Of a stretch of 18,514 nt of DNA, positions 1 through 8,557 are shown piece by piece (the stretch's first letter is position 1; each line of letters begins with the position of its first letter). Source of the stretch: Calditenuis sp032249575 (GTDB taxonomy: Archaea; Thermoproteota; Nitrososphaeria_A; Caldarchaeales; Calditenuaceae). Made by a program: the position numbers and the translations under genes. Location: assembly GCA_032249575.1 (NCBI GenBank), contig JAVVHL010000014.1, positions 1 through 18,514 of the forward strand, in the 5' to 3' direction. Below the pieces are notes generated by a model, which saw only the letters and a program-made list of their open reading frames with translations, did not search any database and was not told where the DNA came from.

Positions 1-5
1 ACCGC

Positions 6-1367
6 GTGACAAGGCGTGCAATCGACCTGCTCCGGTCGGCAGACCCCCATCTGATAGCCATCGCCATGACCCTCTTCTTCCTAGTCCTGCACCTCACGAT
101 TATCGGAACACCTTGGCCCGAGGACCTGGAGGCTTGCAAGGTCACGAAGGAGAAGTGCGCCTTCGTCTTCGACGAGGCCCATTACGTTCCTGCTGTGAGG
201 GAGATGATAGCCGGGAGGCCGGCCAACAACGAGCACCCTCCGCTCTCGAAGTGGCTGATGATGCTGGGGATGTCGCTGTTAGGCGACAACCCCTACGGCT
301 GGCGGATAAGCTCCGTGATCACCGGAACCCTGAGCGTCTACGTCCTCTATCGGCTGGCAACGCTCCTTTTGGGCTCAGGATGGGCCGGGCTAGCGGCGGC
401 ATTCCTCTACGCAGCCGACGTGACCTCCTTCAACCTCAGCTCGATCGCGGTCCTCGATCCGCCCGCTAACCTCTTCCTGCTCCTCAGCGCCTACCTCCTC
501 CTGAGGGAGAAGAGGCTGCTGGCAGGGATCACGATGGGCCTCGCCCTGCTGACGAAGGCCTCGGCCGTCTTCGGAGTCGGAGCCCTGCTGCTTTTCGAGC
601 TGCTGAGGTCGGCGATGGGATCCGACTGGGCTGAGAGGCTTTACAACGGCGTGGTGAGGTCTTATGTGCTGCTGATAGTCGGCGCCGCTGTCATGCTCTC
701 GGGCCTCGCGGTCTACGACGCCGCCTACAACGCGTTCCCGAACCCCTTCGCCCACCTGGACTTCATCCTCAGCTACCACTCCTCGCTCACCTTCAACTGC
801 CTCGGTGGGATGACGCCCTTCGCCTGCATCCACGTCAACCAGGACGGCTCTAACGTGACTGTGGACCTCCCCCTCAGCTGGACTTTGCCGGGCGTGACCT
901 TCCAGCCGATGGGCTTCTACGTAGTCACGGTCTCCGTCGACGGCAGCTCCTACCGGCCGATCGCCTACTACGGGATGGCTGCTCCCCTCTGGTGGACCAG
1001 CTGGGTCGTGATGGTCTACTTCTTGATTAGAGGCATAGCTGTGGTCTGGAGGCAGCTATCAGGACTTGGAGAAGCGGTCTCGACGGAACACCGGTTGGAC
1101 CTGCTTCTGGCGTGCTGGTTCGTCATGAACTACCTGGTCTACTTCCCGCTGGCGTACCTGTTGCACCGGTGGGTCTACCCGTTCTACTTCTTCCAAGTCA
1201 TGCCTCTCCTCGCGATCGGAGCGGTCCGCCTGCTCCTCCACGGTTGGTTCGAGCGGAAGGTGCTTTACCTCCTTCTTGCCGTCACGGCCTTCTGGTTCTT
1301 CGCCTACTACCCCGTTAAGTCGGACCTCCACATCCAGCTCCTCAGGTCCCTTGGCCTGCCCGCCTGA
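6..1367 (+). CDS. GT39-type membrane glycosyltransferase (dolichyl-phosphate-mannose–protein mannosyltransferase-like)
   Basis: A polytopic membrane protein of at least 453 residues. The first helix (about residues 15-35) is followed by a loop with the acidic motif FDEAHY (residues 55-60) and then EHPPLSK (76-82). This matches the PMT/GT39 arrangement, in which an Asp-Glu pair in the first outside loop is catalytic and an HPP motif follows. About ten further hydrophobic segments run to the C terminus. Family members transfer a sugar from a lipid phosphate donor to protein or lipid at the membrane; the acceptor cannot be read from sequence. The start is unsettled: the GTG at 6 is the first in-frame start, but the frame is open to the window edge, so the gene may begin upstream. 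It ends in TGA, 40 bases before the next gene, which has its own promoter. It is unrelated to the purine genes. The family is fairly secure, the substrate unknown. Confidence 0.75.
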   Translation: MTRRAIDLLRSADPHLIAIAMTLFFLVLHLTIIGTPWPEDLEACKVTKEKCAFVFDEAHYVPAVREMIAGRPANNEHPPLSKWLMMLGMSLLGDNPYGWRISSVITGTLSVYVLYRLATLLLGSGWAGLAAAFLYAADVTSFNLSSIAVLDPPANLFLLLSAYLLLREKRLLAGITMGLALLTKASAVFGVGALLLFELLRSAMGSDWAERLYNGVVRSYVLLIVGAAVMLSGLAVYDAAYNAFPNPFAHLDFILSYHSSLTFNCLGGMTPFACIHVNQDGSNVTVDLPLSWTLPGVTFQPMGFYVVTVSVDGSSYRPIAYYGMAAPLWWTSWVVMVYFLIRGIAVVWRQLSGLGEAVSTEHRLDLLLACWFVMNYLVYFPLAYLLHRWVYPFYFFQVMPLLAIGAVRLLLHGWFERKVLYLLLAVTAFWFFAYYPVKSDLHIQLLRSLGLPA

Positions 1368-1373
1368 CCGGCC

Positions 1374-1382
1374 AAATTTATC
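1374..1382 (+). promoter_or_regulatory. TATA box for the metallophosphoesterase gene
   Basis: AAATTTATC lies with its centre about 30 bases before the ATG at 1408. There is no Shine-Dalgarno motif between them, so the mRNA is probably leaderless. It sits just after the stop codon of the glycosyltransferase. Confidence 0.65.
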
Positions 1383-1407
1383 GAAGGGTTGTGCGATTGC
1401 GGGTCCG

Positions 1408-2058
1408 ATGAGGATCCTGCAGCTCAGCGACCTCCACGGAAGCAAAAGAGCCACCTCTTCAGCTGCCGAGCTCGCGAGGAGGGAAGGCGTGGACCTGATC
1501 GTCCTGGCGGGAGACGTGACGACCTTCGGAACCGTCAAAGAGGTCGCTGAGATCCTGAAGGCCCTTTCGTCGTCGGGCGTCCAGCTCGTCTACGTCCCCG
1601 GTAACTGCGACCCGCCGGAGCTGCTGAGGAACGACGTCGGCCTCGAGAAGGTGGTGAACGTCCACGGTCGAACAGTCTCGATCGGAGGGATCAGGGTGGG
1701 TGGGATCGGAGGAGGGTTGGCAGGAGGCCCGAGGAGCTGGATCGACCTGACCGAGGAGGAGATACGGGAAGTGATTGATTCCTTGGGGAAGGTGGACCTG
1801 CTCGTCTCCCACACCCCGCCCCACGGATCGGGTGCCGACTACTTGGGAGGGAGGCACGTGGGGAGCGTCGCGGTCAGGGAGTACTGCCTCAAGGCGGAGC
1901 CCATAGCTGTCTCGTGCGGTCACATCCACGAGGCGAGGAGCGTCTCGAAATTGGGGAGGACATTGGTGGTTAACGCAGGACCTGCTAAGGGCGGCAACGC
2001 TGCGCTGCTGGAGATAACGGGTAATGAGGCGAAGGCGGAGCTGGTGAGGCTCTTCTGA
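1408..2058 (+). CDS. Calcineurin-like metallophosphoesterase
   Basis: A compact 216-residue phosphoesterase. All metal-site motifs of the family are visible in order: SDLH (Asp8, His10), GDV (Asp36), GNCD (Asn67, Asp68), SHTPPHG (His135) and GHIHE (His172, His174). These ligate a two-metal centre that hydrolyses phosphomonoesters or diesters. The size and the lack of extra domains put it with small archaeal Icc/YfcE-like enzymes; the substrate cannot be assigned. The reading frame extends upstream to 1276, but that part overlaps the glycosyltransferase gene and has no family similarity. The ATG at 1408 gives the canonical N terminus and is at leaderless distance from a TATA box. It ends three bases before the end of the convergent cytochrome b gene, with no room for a separate terminator. 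Confidence 0.88.
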   Translation: MRILQLSDLHGSKRATSSAAELARREGVDLIVLAGDVTTFGTVKEVAEILKALSSSGVQLVYVPGNCDPPELLRNDVGLEKVVNVHGRTVSIGGIRVGGIGGGLAGGPRSWIDLTEEEIREVIDSLGKVDLLVSHTPPHGSGADYLGGRHVGSVAVREYCLKAEPIAVSCGHIHEARSVSKLGRTLVVNAGPAKGGNAALLEITGNEAKAELVRLF

Positions 2059-2061
2059 GGG

Positions 2062-3390
2062 CTACGTCCTCGCGGTGGCGAAGACCGTGTGACGGTAGAT
2101 GTGGAGCATCATCCCCAGCATTATCATCGACATGCCCATGTTGAACATCGAGATGTTGGGACGGTTCTCGAGGTAGGTGAGGACTGCGAGCCAGCTGAAC
2201 AACAACACTAGAATCAACGTCAAGACGACGCCTGCGGTTCCGGCCCTCGGCGAGAGGACGAGGGGCTTAGCGGGTGTGGGCCTTCCGCGGGGCTTCGTCA
2301 GGAACCTGTACGTGACGAAGAAGCTGATCAGCGTCATGATCCCGAACGAGCTGTAGTAGATGACGGGCTCGACGTAAAGCTGCTCGAAGACGGACAGCTT
2401 CGAGAAGTCGACGTAGAAGCCCCATACAGTGGTCACGATGATCATCAGTATCGAGGCGATGCCCATCGCGGCGAAGAAGGGCCTGTCCCTCCACGAGAGC
2501 TTCTTCGACTTGTCGACGAAGGGGACGATCAGGAAGAAGATCGCAAAGAGCAGTGGCAATAGTGCGCCCGCCCAGAACCTCTCGGACCCTGTCCTGAGGA
2601 AGGCGTAGATCGCAGTCAGGTACCACTCGGGAACCTCGACCGATCCCTTAGTCGGGTCGAACCTGAGGCCGAGCTCGGCGGGGAACATGCCGGCGACCAC
2701 GAAAATGGTGCCTATGACTCCGAGGATCATCGGCATGTCTATGATCAGGGCCCTCGGTATGTGGACGGCCAGGAGCAGCATCATCAGCAGCGGTATGATG
2801 AAGACGTGGAGGGCGTAGAAACGGACGACCAGGTCGAAGTATCCCCCTCCCATGAGTATCGGTGCGACCGAGGGGCCAAGGACCGGAGCTGAGAAGGTCA
2901 GGCCCATGCCGATGTTGATGGCGAGCATCGCCCTCTGGTTGAGGATCAGGTTGTACCCCATGTAGGCCTCGAGGACCGTCAGGATACCCAGTATGATTCC
3001 GGTGACCCAGAGGACCTCGTTCTTGATCTTGTACCTCCCCGAGAAGTACTGGTAGTAAAGGTGCATGACAGCCAGCAGAACCATGAAGTTCGAGGCGTGG
3101 TAGTGGATCTGCCTCATCACGAAGCCGAACGGGACCGAATCCTGGATCTCTTTGACGCTGGCATAGGCGGTCTCGATCGACGGCGTGTAATAGAACATCA
3201 GTATTGCGCCCGTTATCCCGAGGATGAGGAAGACGATGGCGGTCAGGGTGCCGAGGTATCCGAAGGGCGATATGTATTGCTTGGGGAAGGTGAACTTGAA
3301 GGCGGCGAACGGCGTCCTCTCCAGCCTCTCCACAGTCCACTTGACCAGGGCATCGATGGCTTCCCTGAAGGTGCGGTACTCCTTCGACAT
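2062..3390 (-). CDS. Cytochrome b (fused b6/subunit IV type) of a Rieske/cytochrome b complex
   Basis: 442 residues and about ten transmembrane helices. Four heme ligands are visible: His96 and His110 in helix B (QIH...VMH) and His195 and His210 in helix D (LH...VH). The spacing in helix D (14 residues between the histidines) is that of cytochrome b6, not of mitochondrial cytochrome b (13). The quinol-oxidation motif PEWY is at 254-257. The cysteine that binds the extra heme in plastid b6 is a tyrosine or glycine here. Three C-terminal helices go beyond the usual b6 plus subunit IV layout. The protein should oxidise a quinol at the membrane together with the Rieske protein. The ATG at 3390 is chosen because it follows the Rieske TAA by two bases, and an upstream extension would overlap that gene. 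No cytochrome c1, cupredoxin or oxidase lies in the window. Confidence 0.92.
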   Translation of the reverse strand: MSKEYRTFREAIDALVKWTVERLERTPFAAFKFTFPKQYISPFGYLGTLTAIVFLILGITGAILMFYYTPSIETAYASVKEIQDSVPFGFVMRQIHYHASNFMVLLAVMHLYYQYFSGRYKIKNEVLWVTGIILGILTVLEAYMGYNLILNQRAMLAINIGMGLTFSAPVLGPSVAPILMGGGYFDLVVRFYALHVFIIPLLMMLLLAVHIPRALIIDMPMILGVIGTIFVVAGMFPAELGLRFDPTKGSVEVPEWYLTAIYAFLRTGSERFWAGALLPLLFAIFFLIVPFVDKSKKLSWRDRPFFAAMGIASILMIIVTTVWGFYVDFSKLSVFEQLYVEPVIYYSSFGIMTLISFFVTYRFLTKPRGRPTPAKPLVLSPRAGTAGVVLTLILVLLFSWLAVLTYLENRPNISMFNMGMSMIMLGMMLHIYRHTVFATART

Positions 3391-3392
3391 GG

Positions 3393-3944
3393 TTACACCC
3401 TCACCACGTTCTCGTCGGGAGACCTGTTGCGCCACTCCCTTCCCAGGCCTATGCGGCCGTCGATCCCGACCGCGTAGATGTCTCCGTTCCCATCGATCTC
3501 GAGCTTGACCATCGGGAGGGCGTTGTACGGATAAGGCTGGAGGGAGGCGGGCCCCTCGACGGCCACACCGTCCTCATCGCGGTAGATGGAGCCGTGGCAC
3601 GGACAGACCAGCTCGCCCCTGTCGGGGGCGTAGGTCGGCAGACACCAGAGGTGGACGCATACCCTGCTGTAGGCCCTGATCTTGCCGTCCCTCGTCATCA
3701 GGAGGACGTACTGCCTGAAGGGGTCGCCATCGATCTTCGGGTCCCCCGTCTTCGGATACGAGAAGAATATCGCTGTGCCGGGGGAGAGGTCCTTGATGTT
3801 GGCGATCTTCTGTCTCTGCGACTGGCCCGCGTTCTCCCGGTAGAAGTACCTGGCCAAGCCCGAGAAAGGCGCGAGCACCGCTAGGACCGCTACCGAGAGC
3901 AGAGCCCTGAGCACGTTCCTCCTCTTCTGCGAAGGCCCCGACAT
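3393..3944 (-). CDS. Rieske [2Fe-2S] protein
   Basis: 183 residues: an N-terminal basic segment with a twin arginine (KRRNVL, residues 7-12), one hydrophobic anchor (about 14-32), then the Rieske fold outside. Cluster ligands are visible in both boxes: CVHLWC (Cys96, His98, Cys101) and CPCHGS (Cys114, Cys116, His117). The disulfide cysteines Cys101 and Cys116 are present. It takes an electron from quinol at the cytochrome b site and passes it to an acceptor not encoded here. The gene immediately precedes cytochrome b and is likely cotranscribed. The twin arginine suggests Tat export, as in many archaeal Rieske proteins. Odd point: Trp100 replaces the usual Gly in the first box. Confidence 0.92.
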   Translation of the reverse strand: MSGPSQKRRNVLRALLSVAVLAVLAPFSGLARYFYRENAGQSQRQKIANIKDLSPGTAIFFSYPKTGDPKIDGDPFRQYVLLMTRDGKIRAYSRVCVHLWCLPTYAPDRGELVCPCHGSIYRDEDGVAVEGPASLQPYPYNALPMVKLEIDGNGDIYAVGIDGRIGLGREWRNRSPDENVVRV

Positions 3945-3970
3945 CTCTCGTTAACCGAGGCTGACCAGTG

Positions 3971-3981
3971 GCTCTTTAACC
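3971..3981 (-). promoter_or_regulatory. TATA-like box for the Rieske/cytochrome b operon
   Basis: On the minus strand GGTTAAAGAGC is centred about 32 bases before the ATG at 3944, implying a leader of only a few bases. Confidence 0.5.
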
Positions 3982-3988
3982 GATCGTC

Positions 3989-3993
3989 AAAAA
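3989..3993 (-). terminator. T-run terminator candidate after the amidohydrolase operon
   Basis: A run of five T on the minus strand, 34 bases past the stop codon at 4027 and just before the Rieske promoter. Archaeal terminators are commonly such T-tracts without a hairpin; none is seen here. Confidence 0.35.
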
Positions 3994-4026
3994 GGTTCGG
4001 AGGTTGAGGGGTTGGGTGCGGAAGGA

Positions 4027-5394
4027 TCAGCGACCGGCCTTGCGGAGCACCGCCTCGAGCCTCTTCTCGGCCTCCTTGAGGACGCGCTCCTCGTCCATCG
4101 TCCTAACCTTTCCGTCGAGGACCACTGGGCTCCCGTCGACGAAGACGTGGGCCACGTCCCTTCCGGTGGCGGAGTAGACGACGAGCGATGCCGGGTCGGT
4201 GAAGGGCCTGACCGAGGGATGGTCGAAACGGAAGACGATGAGGTCGGCCTTCTTTCCGGGCTCTAGTGTTCCCAACTGATTCTCCAGACCGAGGGCCCTC
4301 GCACCCATGACGGTGGCCATCTCTAGTGCGTCCCAACAGGTGAAGGCCTGGGGGCCGTTGAAGACCTTCTGGAGGAGCGCGGCCGTCTTCATCTCCCTCA
4401 CCATGTCGTAGGCGTCGTTGCTGGGCCCGCCGTCACATCCCAGCCCCACCGTCACACCTTTCCTCAGCATCCTGACGACAGGTGCGATGCCGGATCCGAG
4501 CTTGAGGTTCGATGAGGGGCAATGGGCGACCGACGTGCCCGTCGAAGCGAAGGCCTCGATGTCCTGATCGCCGAGCCAGACGCAGTGGGCGTAGACCCTC
4601 CTCCTGCCGAGGAGACCGAACCCCTTGAGGAAGCTGGAAGGCGTGTGGCCCCTCGAGGCGAAGTACTTGATGTCCTCCTCGACCTCGGCTAGGTGCATCG
4701 TGATGCCAGCACCCAACTCGTCCGCGAGCTCCGCAGCCCTCCTGAACATCTCGTCGGAGACTGCACCAGGGGTCCTGAGGCCTATCCAGACGTCGATCCT
4801 CCCCTCACCAGCACCTGCCCACTTCCTCCTCATCTCGAGGAAGTCCTTGATGCACTGCTCGCCGTCCTCTATCATGCCCTCAGGTAGGGCGTTCTCGACC
4901 GTGGCGTAGCCCTTCAAATCCATCACCTTCTTCGAGAGGAAAGCCCTGATGCCCGACCTCAGGACGGCCTCCGCTATCCCGTCGAGCCCGTATCGCCTGT
5001 GAAGGCCTGCCTCGAGGAAGCAGGTCGTTCCTGTCCTGAGCATCTCGAGGACGCAGAGCTCCGCGCTCGCCCTACCGTCCTCGGCGTCGTAGACGCCCTG
5101 AAGCCTCCAGACCCAGTCCCTGAGCCAGGGGATGAGCGTGACGTCGTCGGGCACCACGCCCCTGATCAGCGCCTGAGCCAGGTGGACGTGCAGGTCGATG
5201 AGCCCTGGGATCACGACGCCGTAAGGCTCGTCGATCACGAGGTCGTCCTTGGCTCCCGGAACCCTGACCTCTTCCCTCGGGCCGACTGAAGTTACTTCGC
5301 CGTCCTCAATCAGAACAGCGCCCTCTCTGATCACCCTCCCTTTCCTGTCCATCGGTATGACCGCCTTGGCCCTGATCAAAACCCGCATCCCCAT
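4027..5394 (-). CDS. SsnA/TrzA-family amidohydrolase (purine or related N-heterocycle deaminase)
   Basis: 455 residues, normal for the family. Metal and catalytic residues are visible: DLHVH (His69, His71), HLAE (His234, Glu237), AHC (His270) and GCDGG (Asp321). This is the set of the mononuclear-metal deaminases that includes guanine deaminase, 8-oxoguanine deaminase, SAH/MTA deaminase, chlorohydrolases (TrzA/AtzA) and SsnA. The C terminus has the usual LEPGKKADLIVF segment (377-388). It is the last gene of the molybdenum hydroxylase operon; its ATG overlaps the preceding TGA as ATGA. In that setting a purine deaminase feeding or following the dehydrogenase is the most likely role, parallel to bacterial ssnA beside xdh genes. 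MTA/SAH deaminase is the main alternative, as family motifs alone do not separate them. A second ATG two codons in (5388) is also possible. Confidence 0.8.
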   Translation of the reverse strand: MGMRVLIRAKAVIPMDRKGRVIREGAVLIEDGEVTSVGPREEVRVPGAKDDLVIDEPYGVVIPGLIDLHVHLAQALIRGVVPDDVTLIPWLRDWVWRLQGVYDAEDGRASAELCVLEMLRTGTTCFLEAGLHRRYGLDGIAEAVLRSGIRAFLSKKVMDLKGYATVENALPEGMIEDGEQCIKDFLEMRRKWAGAGEGRIDVWIGLRTPGAVSDEMFRRAAELADELGAGITMHLAEVEEDIKYFASRGHTPSSFLKGFGLLGRRRVYAHCVWLGDQDIEAFASTGTSVAHCPSSNLKLGSGIAPVVRMLRKGVTVGLGCDGGPSNDAYDMVREMKTAALLQKVFNGPQAFTCWDALEMATVMGARALGLENQLGTLEPGKKADLIVFRFDHPSVRPFTDPASLVVYSATGRDVAHVFVDGSPVVLDGKVRTMDEERVLKEAEKRLEAVLRKAGR

Positions 5395-7676
5395 CAGCTC
5401 CCCGAACCCCTCAGCTCCTCGACAAGTCCGTGCTCCTTCAGAAGCCAGTAGAGCCTCTCGTGGGTGAGCGGTATGGTGTTGGGCTCGACGCCCGTTGCGT
5501 CGGCCACCGCGTTGAGTATTGCAGGGGCCACCGAGATGATCCCTATCTCGCCTATCCCCTTGGCGCCGAACGGCCCCTCAGGCTCCTCGGACTCGACAGG
5601 TATCACCTCTATCTCGGGGACGTCCTTGGAGCTCGGTATGAGGTAGGTCGAGAGGTCCCTCGTCAGGAGGTAGCCGCCCTCGATCTTCGCCTCCTCCATC
5701 AGCGCATAACCTATGCCCTGAGCGACCGCGCCCTCGACCTGGCCCGTGAACGTGACAGGGTTGATCACCTTGCCCGCGTCGACGATCGAGACGACCTTGG
5801 AGACTTTGACCTCACCGGTGAGGACGTTGACGATGACCTCGGCCAGCGTGACGCCGAACATGTAGAAGAGATGAGGGATCTCCAGCGTTCCGGGGATCGG
5901 CTCGACCCGCGGGACTTCGTAAACGCCCGTGACCTGCCTCCCGAGGCCGAACGAATCGAGGAGCCTCGCCAACTCCCCGATCGTGTACCTCCTCTCCGAG
6001 TCGACCAGGACCCAGCCTCCTGAGAACTGGACGTCGGCAGGCCTCCGGCCCCTCAACCTCTCCTCCAGCTCCGCAACCCTCTCCTTCAGCGCCTCGACAG
6101 CCTTCCTCAGCGCGTTGCCGGCGAGGAAGACCTGCCTGGAGGCCGAGGTGACGCTGGTGTCAGGTGTGACCTCCGTGTCGGCGAAGACGACCTCGACGTC
6201 ATCGATCGTCACGCCGAGCAGATCCGCAGCCATTTGAGCCACCGCTTGGACGACGCCCTGGCCTATCTCGGTGAAGCTTCCCTTGACGAGGACCTTGCCG
6301 TCCCTCAGCAGCTCAAGGGCTATCACGCCTTTGTCGGGTAGGGCCCCTATCGTGTAACCCTTCATTGCCGCAGCGACCCCTATGCCCCTCCTGAGCCACG
6401 GCCACTCTCCGACCCTCTCGCTGTTCCTGTTCCTCCAGAGCGGGTGGGACCTCGCCACCTCGAGGCACTGGGCTATCCCGACGCTCCCCTGAAGGACGTT
6501 ACCGAAGACGTAACGGTCGCCTTTCCTGAGCGCGTTCCTCAGCCTGAGCTCTAACGGGTCCATGCCCAGCCTCTTGGCAACCAGGTCCATCTGCCTCTCG
6601 ATCGCGAAGATCACCTGGGGAGCTCCGAAGCCCCTGAAGGCCGAGGAGACCATGTTGTTGGTGTAGACCGAGTAGGCGTCGATCTGGGTCGCCTCCACCC
6701 TGTAAGGCCCGTTGCAGTTCTCAACCGCCACGTCGAGCACAGCCGGACCCAGGGCCGTGTAGGCGCCCTTGTCGTAGACGATCTCGATCTTGTTGGCGAG
6801 TATCCTCCCGTCCCTCGAGGCGGCCGTCTTGACCCTGATGACGGCCGGATGCCTCTTCGTGCCTGCGATCATCGACTCCTCCCTGGTCCACACGAGCCTC
6901 GCCGGCCTCCCCGTCTTCCAAGTGACGAGCGCCAGGTGTATCTGGACCGTGATGTCGTCCTTCCCTCCGAAGGCGCCCCCGACGTAGGGCGTGACCACCC
7001 TGATCATCTCGGGAGGGAGGTTCAGGGCGTGCGCTATCTCCGCCCTGTCACGATATGGCGACTGACCACCGGCTACGACGACGATCTTCCCGTCCTCCAT
7101 GTAGGAGATTCCGGCCTCGGTCTCGAGGTAAGCGTGGATCTGGACGCCAGTCCTGTAGGTGTTCTCGACGACGACGTCGGCCCTGGCGAAGGCCCCCTCG
7201 ACGTCCCCGAACTTCAGATGCACCTCCCTGCAGATGTTGCCGTCCTCGTGGACCTTCGGCGCATCAGGTTTCATCGCCTCCAGCGGGTCGGTCACAGCGG
7301 GAAGAGGCTCGTACTCGACCTCGATCAGCTTCATCGCCTCCAGCGCGTCCTCCCTCGTCTCTGCCGCCACCAGCGCCACAGGATCTCCGATGTACCTGAC
7401 CTTGTCGTCGCAGAGCACAGGCCTGTCCTTCTTGAAGACGCCGTACCTGTTGACGGGGACGTCCTTGTGGGTGAAGACCGCCACTACGTTGGGGTGGGCC
7501 TGGGCCTTCGAGGTGTCTATCCTCAAGATCCTCGCGTGGGGGTACTTGCTCCTCAGCACCGCCACCCAAAGGAAGTCGTCGGGGAAGAGGTCGGAAGCGT
7601 ACTTCGCCGCACCCGTCGCCTTCTCGAAGGCGTCTTTCCTCGCAACCGGAGCTCCGACAGCCCTCTGGACCGTCAC
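5394..7676 (-). CDS. Xanthine dehydrogenase-type molybdopterin subunit (copy 1)
   Basis: 760-residue large subunit of a molybdenum hydroxylase. Cofactor-pocket motifs are intact: VGGAFGGK (232-239), FRGFGAPQ (347-354), IGQG (471-474) and GAKGIGE (704-710), whose Glu710 aligns with the catalytic base. Glu267 and Arg348 fall where bovine xanthine oxidoreductase has Glu802 and Arg880, which hold the purine. This is compatible with a purine substrate but not proof, since other hydroxylases share parts of it. The form I CO dehydrogenase loop AYRCSFR is absent. The enzyme hydroxylates a heteroaromatic ring carbon using water and sends electrons to the 2Fe-2S and FAD subunits. The start is the GTG at 7676, overlapping the FAD-subunit stop as GTGA. 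Cytoplasmic, no signal peptide. Confidence 0.88.
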   Translation of the reverse strand: MTVQRAVGAPVARKDAFEKATGAAKYASDLFPDDFLWVAVLRSKYPHARILRIDTSKAQAHPNVVAVFTHKDVPVNRYGVFKKDRPVLCDDKVRYIGDPVALVAAETREDALEAMKLIEVEYEPLPAVTDPLEAMKPDAPKVHEDGNICREVHLKFGDVEGAFARADVVVENTYRTGVQIHAYLETEAGISYMEDGKIVVVAGGQSPYRDRAEIAHALNLPPEMIRVVTPYVGGAFGGKDDITVQIHLALVTWKTGRPARLVWTREESMIAGTKRHPAVIRVKTAASRDGRILANKIEIVYDKGAYTALGPAVLDVAVENCNGPYRVEATQIDAYSVYTNNMVSSAFRGFGAPQVIFAIERQMDLVAKRLGMDPLELRLRNALRKGDRYVFGNVLQGSVGIAQCLEVARSHPLWRNRNSERVGEWPWLRRGIGVAAAMKGYTIGALPDKGVIALELLRDGKVLVKGSFTEIGQGVVQAVAQMAADLLGVTIDDVEVVFADTEVTPDTSVTSASRQVFLAGNALRKAVEALKERVAELEERLRGRRPADVQFSGGWVLVDSERRYTIGELARLLDSFGLGRQVTGVYEVPRVEPIPGTLEIPHLFYMFGVTLAEVIVNVLTGEVKVSKVVSIVDAGKVINPVTFTGQVEGAVAQGIGYALMEEAKIEGGYLLTRDLSTYLIPSSKDVPEIEVIPVESEEPEGPFGAKGIGEIGIISVAPAILNAVADATGVEPNTIPLTHERLYWLLKEHGLVEELRGSGS

Positions 7677-8557
7677 ACGTCCACCCCCGCCTCCCTCGCG
7701 ATCCTGTAGAGCGTCATGAAGACGTAGTTGACCGAGAGCTCCCTCCTGTAGGCGGCGCTCCCCCTAATGTCGTCTATCGGCGAGATGTCCTTCAAAACCG
7801 CCTCAGCGGCCCTCCACATGACCTCCTTCGTGAGCCTCGAGCCGATCAGGACGCGCTCTGCGTTAGGAGACCTCACTACGGTCGGCGCCACAGCACCCAA
7901 AGCGATCCTCGCGTCCCTGACCATACCGTCGCGGTTTATGTCGACGAGGACCGCTCCGTTCACGACAGCTATCGCGTCACCCCTCCTCAGGCCGTGCTTG
8001 AAGAAGTGGCCGATGTATCCGTCGCCGGGCGGTCTTATCCTGATTTCGGCCACCAGCTCGTCCTCCCGCAAATCCAGCCTCTTGTACCCTCTGTAGAAGT
8101 CCCTGATGCCAACCACCCTCTCACCTCTGGGACCTACGATCACGAGCTCCGCATCTAGCACATAGAGGGGCGGCAGCGAGTCGGCGGCCGGGGAGGCGTT
8201 GACGATGTTCCCGCCTATCGTCCCCTTGTTCATGATCTGGAAGGAACCGACGGTGAAGGCCGCTTCAGAGAGGACCGGAGCGTACCTCCTCACAAGGTCC
8301 GACTTGTAGATCTCCATGAAGGTCGTCAGCGCCCCTATCCTCAAGACCCCGTCGTCGAAACGGATGTACCTCAGCTCGTCGACCCGAGAGATGTCGAGGA
8401 GGTCGGTCTTCGGCAAAGCACCGGTCCTCAGCTGGACTATCAGGTCGGTTCCGCCTGCTAAGACCTTGAACCTCTTACCCGTTGAGATGAGCTCAAGGGC
8501 CTCGCGGAGGGACCTGACCGAGTGGACCTCGACGTCGGCGAGGTGTTGCAAGGTCAC
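7673..8557 (-). CDS. Molybdenum hydroxylase FAD subunit (copy 1)
   Basis: 294 residues, the usual length of CoxM/XdhB-type subunits. FAD contacts are canonical: AGGTDL (34-39) and TIGGNIVNASPAAD (113-126). It receives electrons from the 2Fe-2S subunit and passes them to NAD+ or another acceptor; the acceptor cannot be read. The start is a GTG that overlaps the stop of the 2Fe-2S subunit (GTGA), and its own stop overlaps the GTG of the large subunit. Such overlaps suggest translational coupling and a fixed complex stoichiometry. No 4Fe-4S insertion as in 4-hydroxybenzoyl-CoA reductase is evident. Confidence 0.9.
   Translation of the reverse strand: MTLQHLADVEVHSVRSLREALELISTGKRFKVLAGGTDLIVQLRTGALPKTDLLDISRVDELRYIRFDDGVLRIGALTTFMEIYKSDLVRRYAPVLSEAAFTVGSFQIMNKGTIGGNIVNASPAADSLPPLYVLDAELVIVGPRGERVVGIRDFYRGYKRLDLREDELVAEIRIRPPGDGYIGHFFKHGLRRGDAIAVVNGAVLVDINRDGMVRDARIALGAVAPTVVRSPNAERVLIGSRLTKEVMWRAAEAVLKDISPIDDIRGSAAYRRELSVNYVFMTLYRIAREAGVDV

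Noticed and set aside
6721..7719. Long open frames on the plus strand opposite the xdh large and FAD subunits
   Set aside because: They are low-complexity, Arg/Pro/Ser/Val-rich frames without family motifs, arising from GC-rich codon bias opposite real genes.
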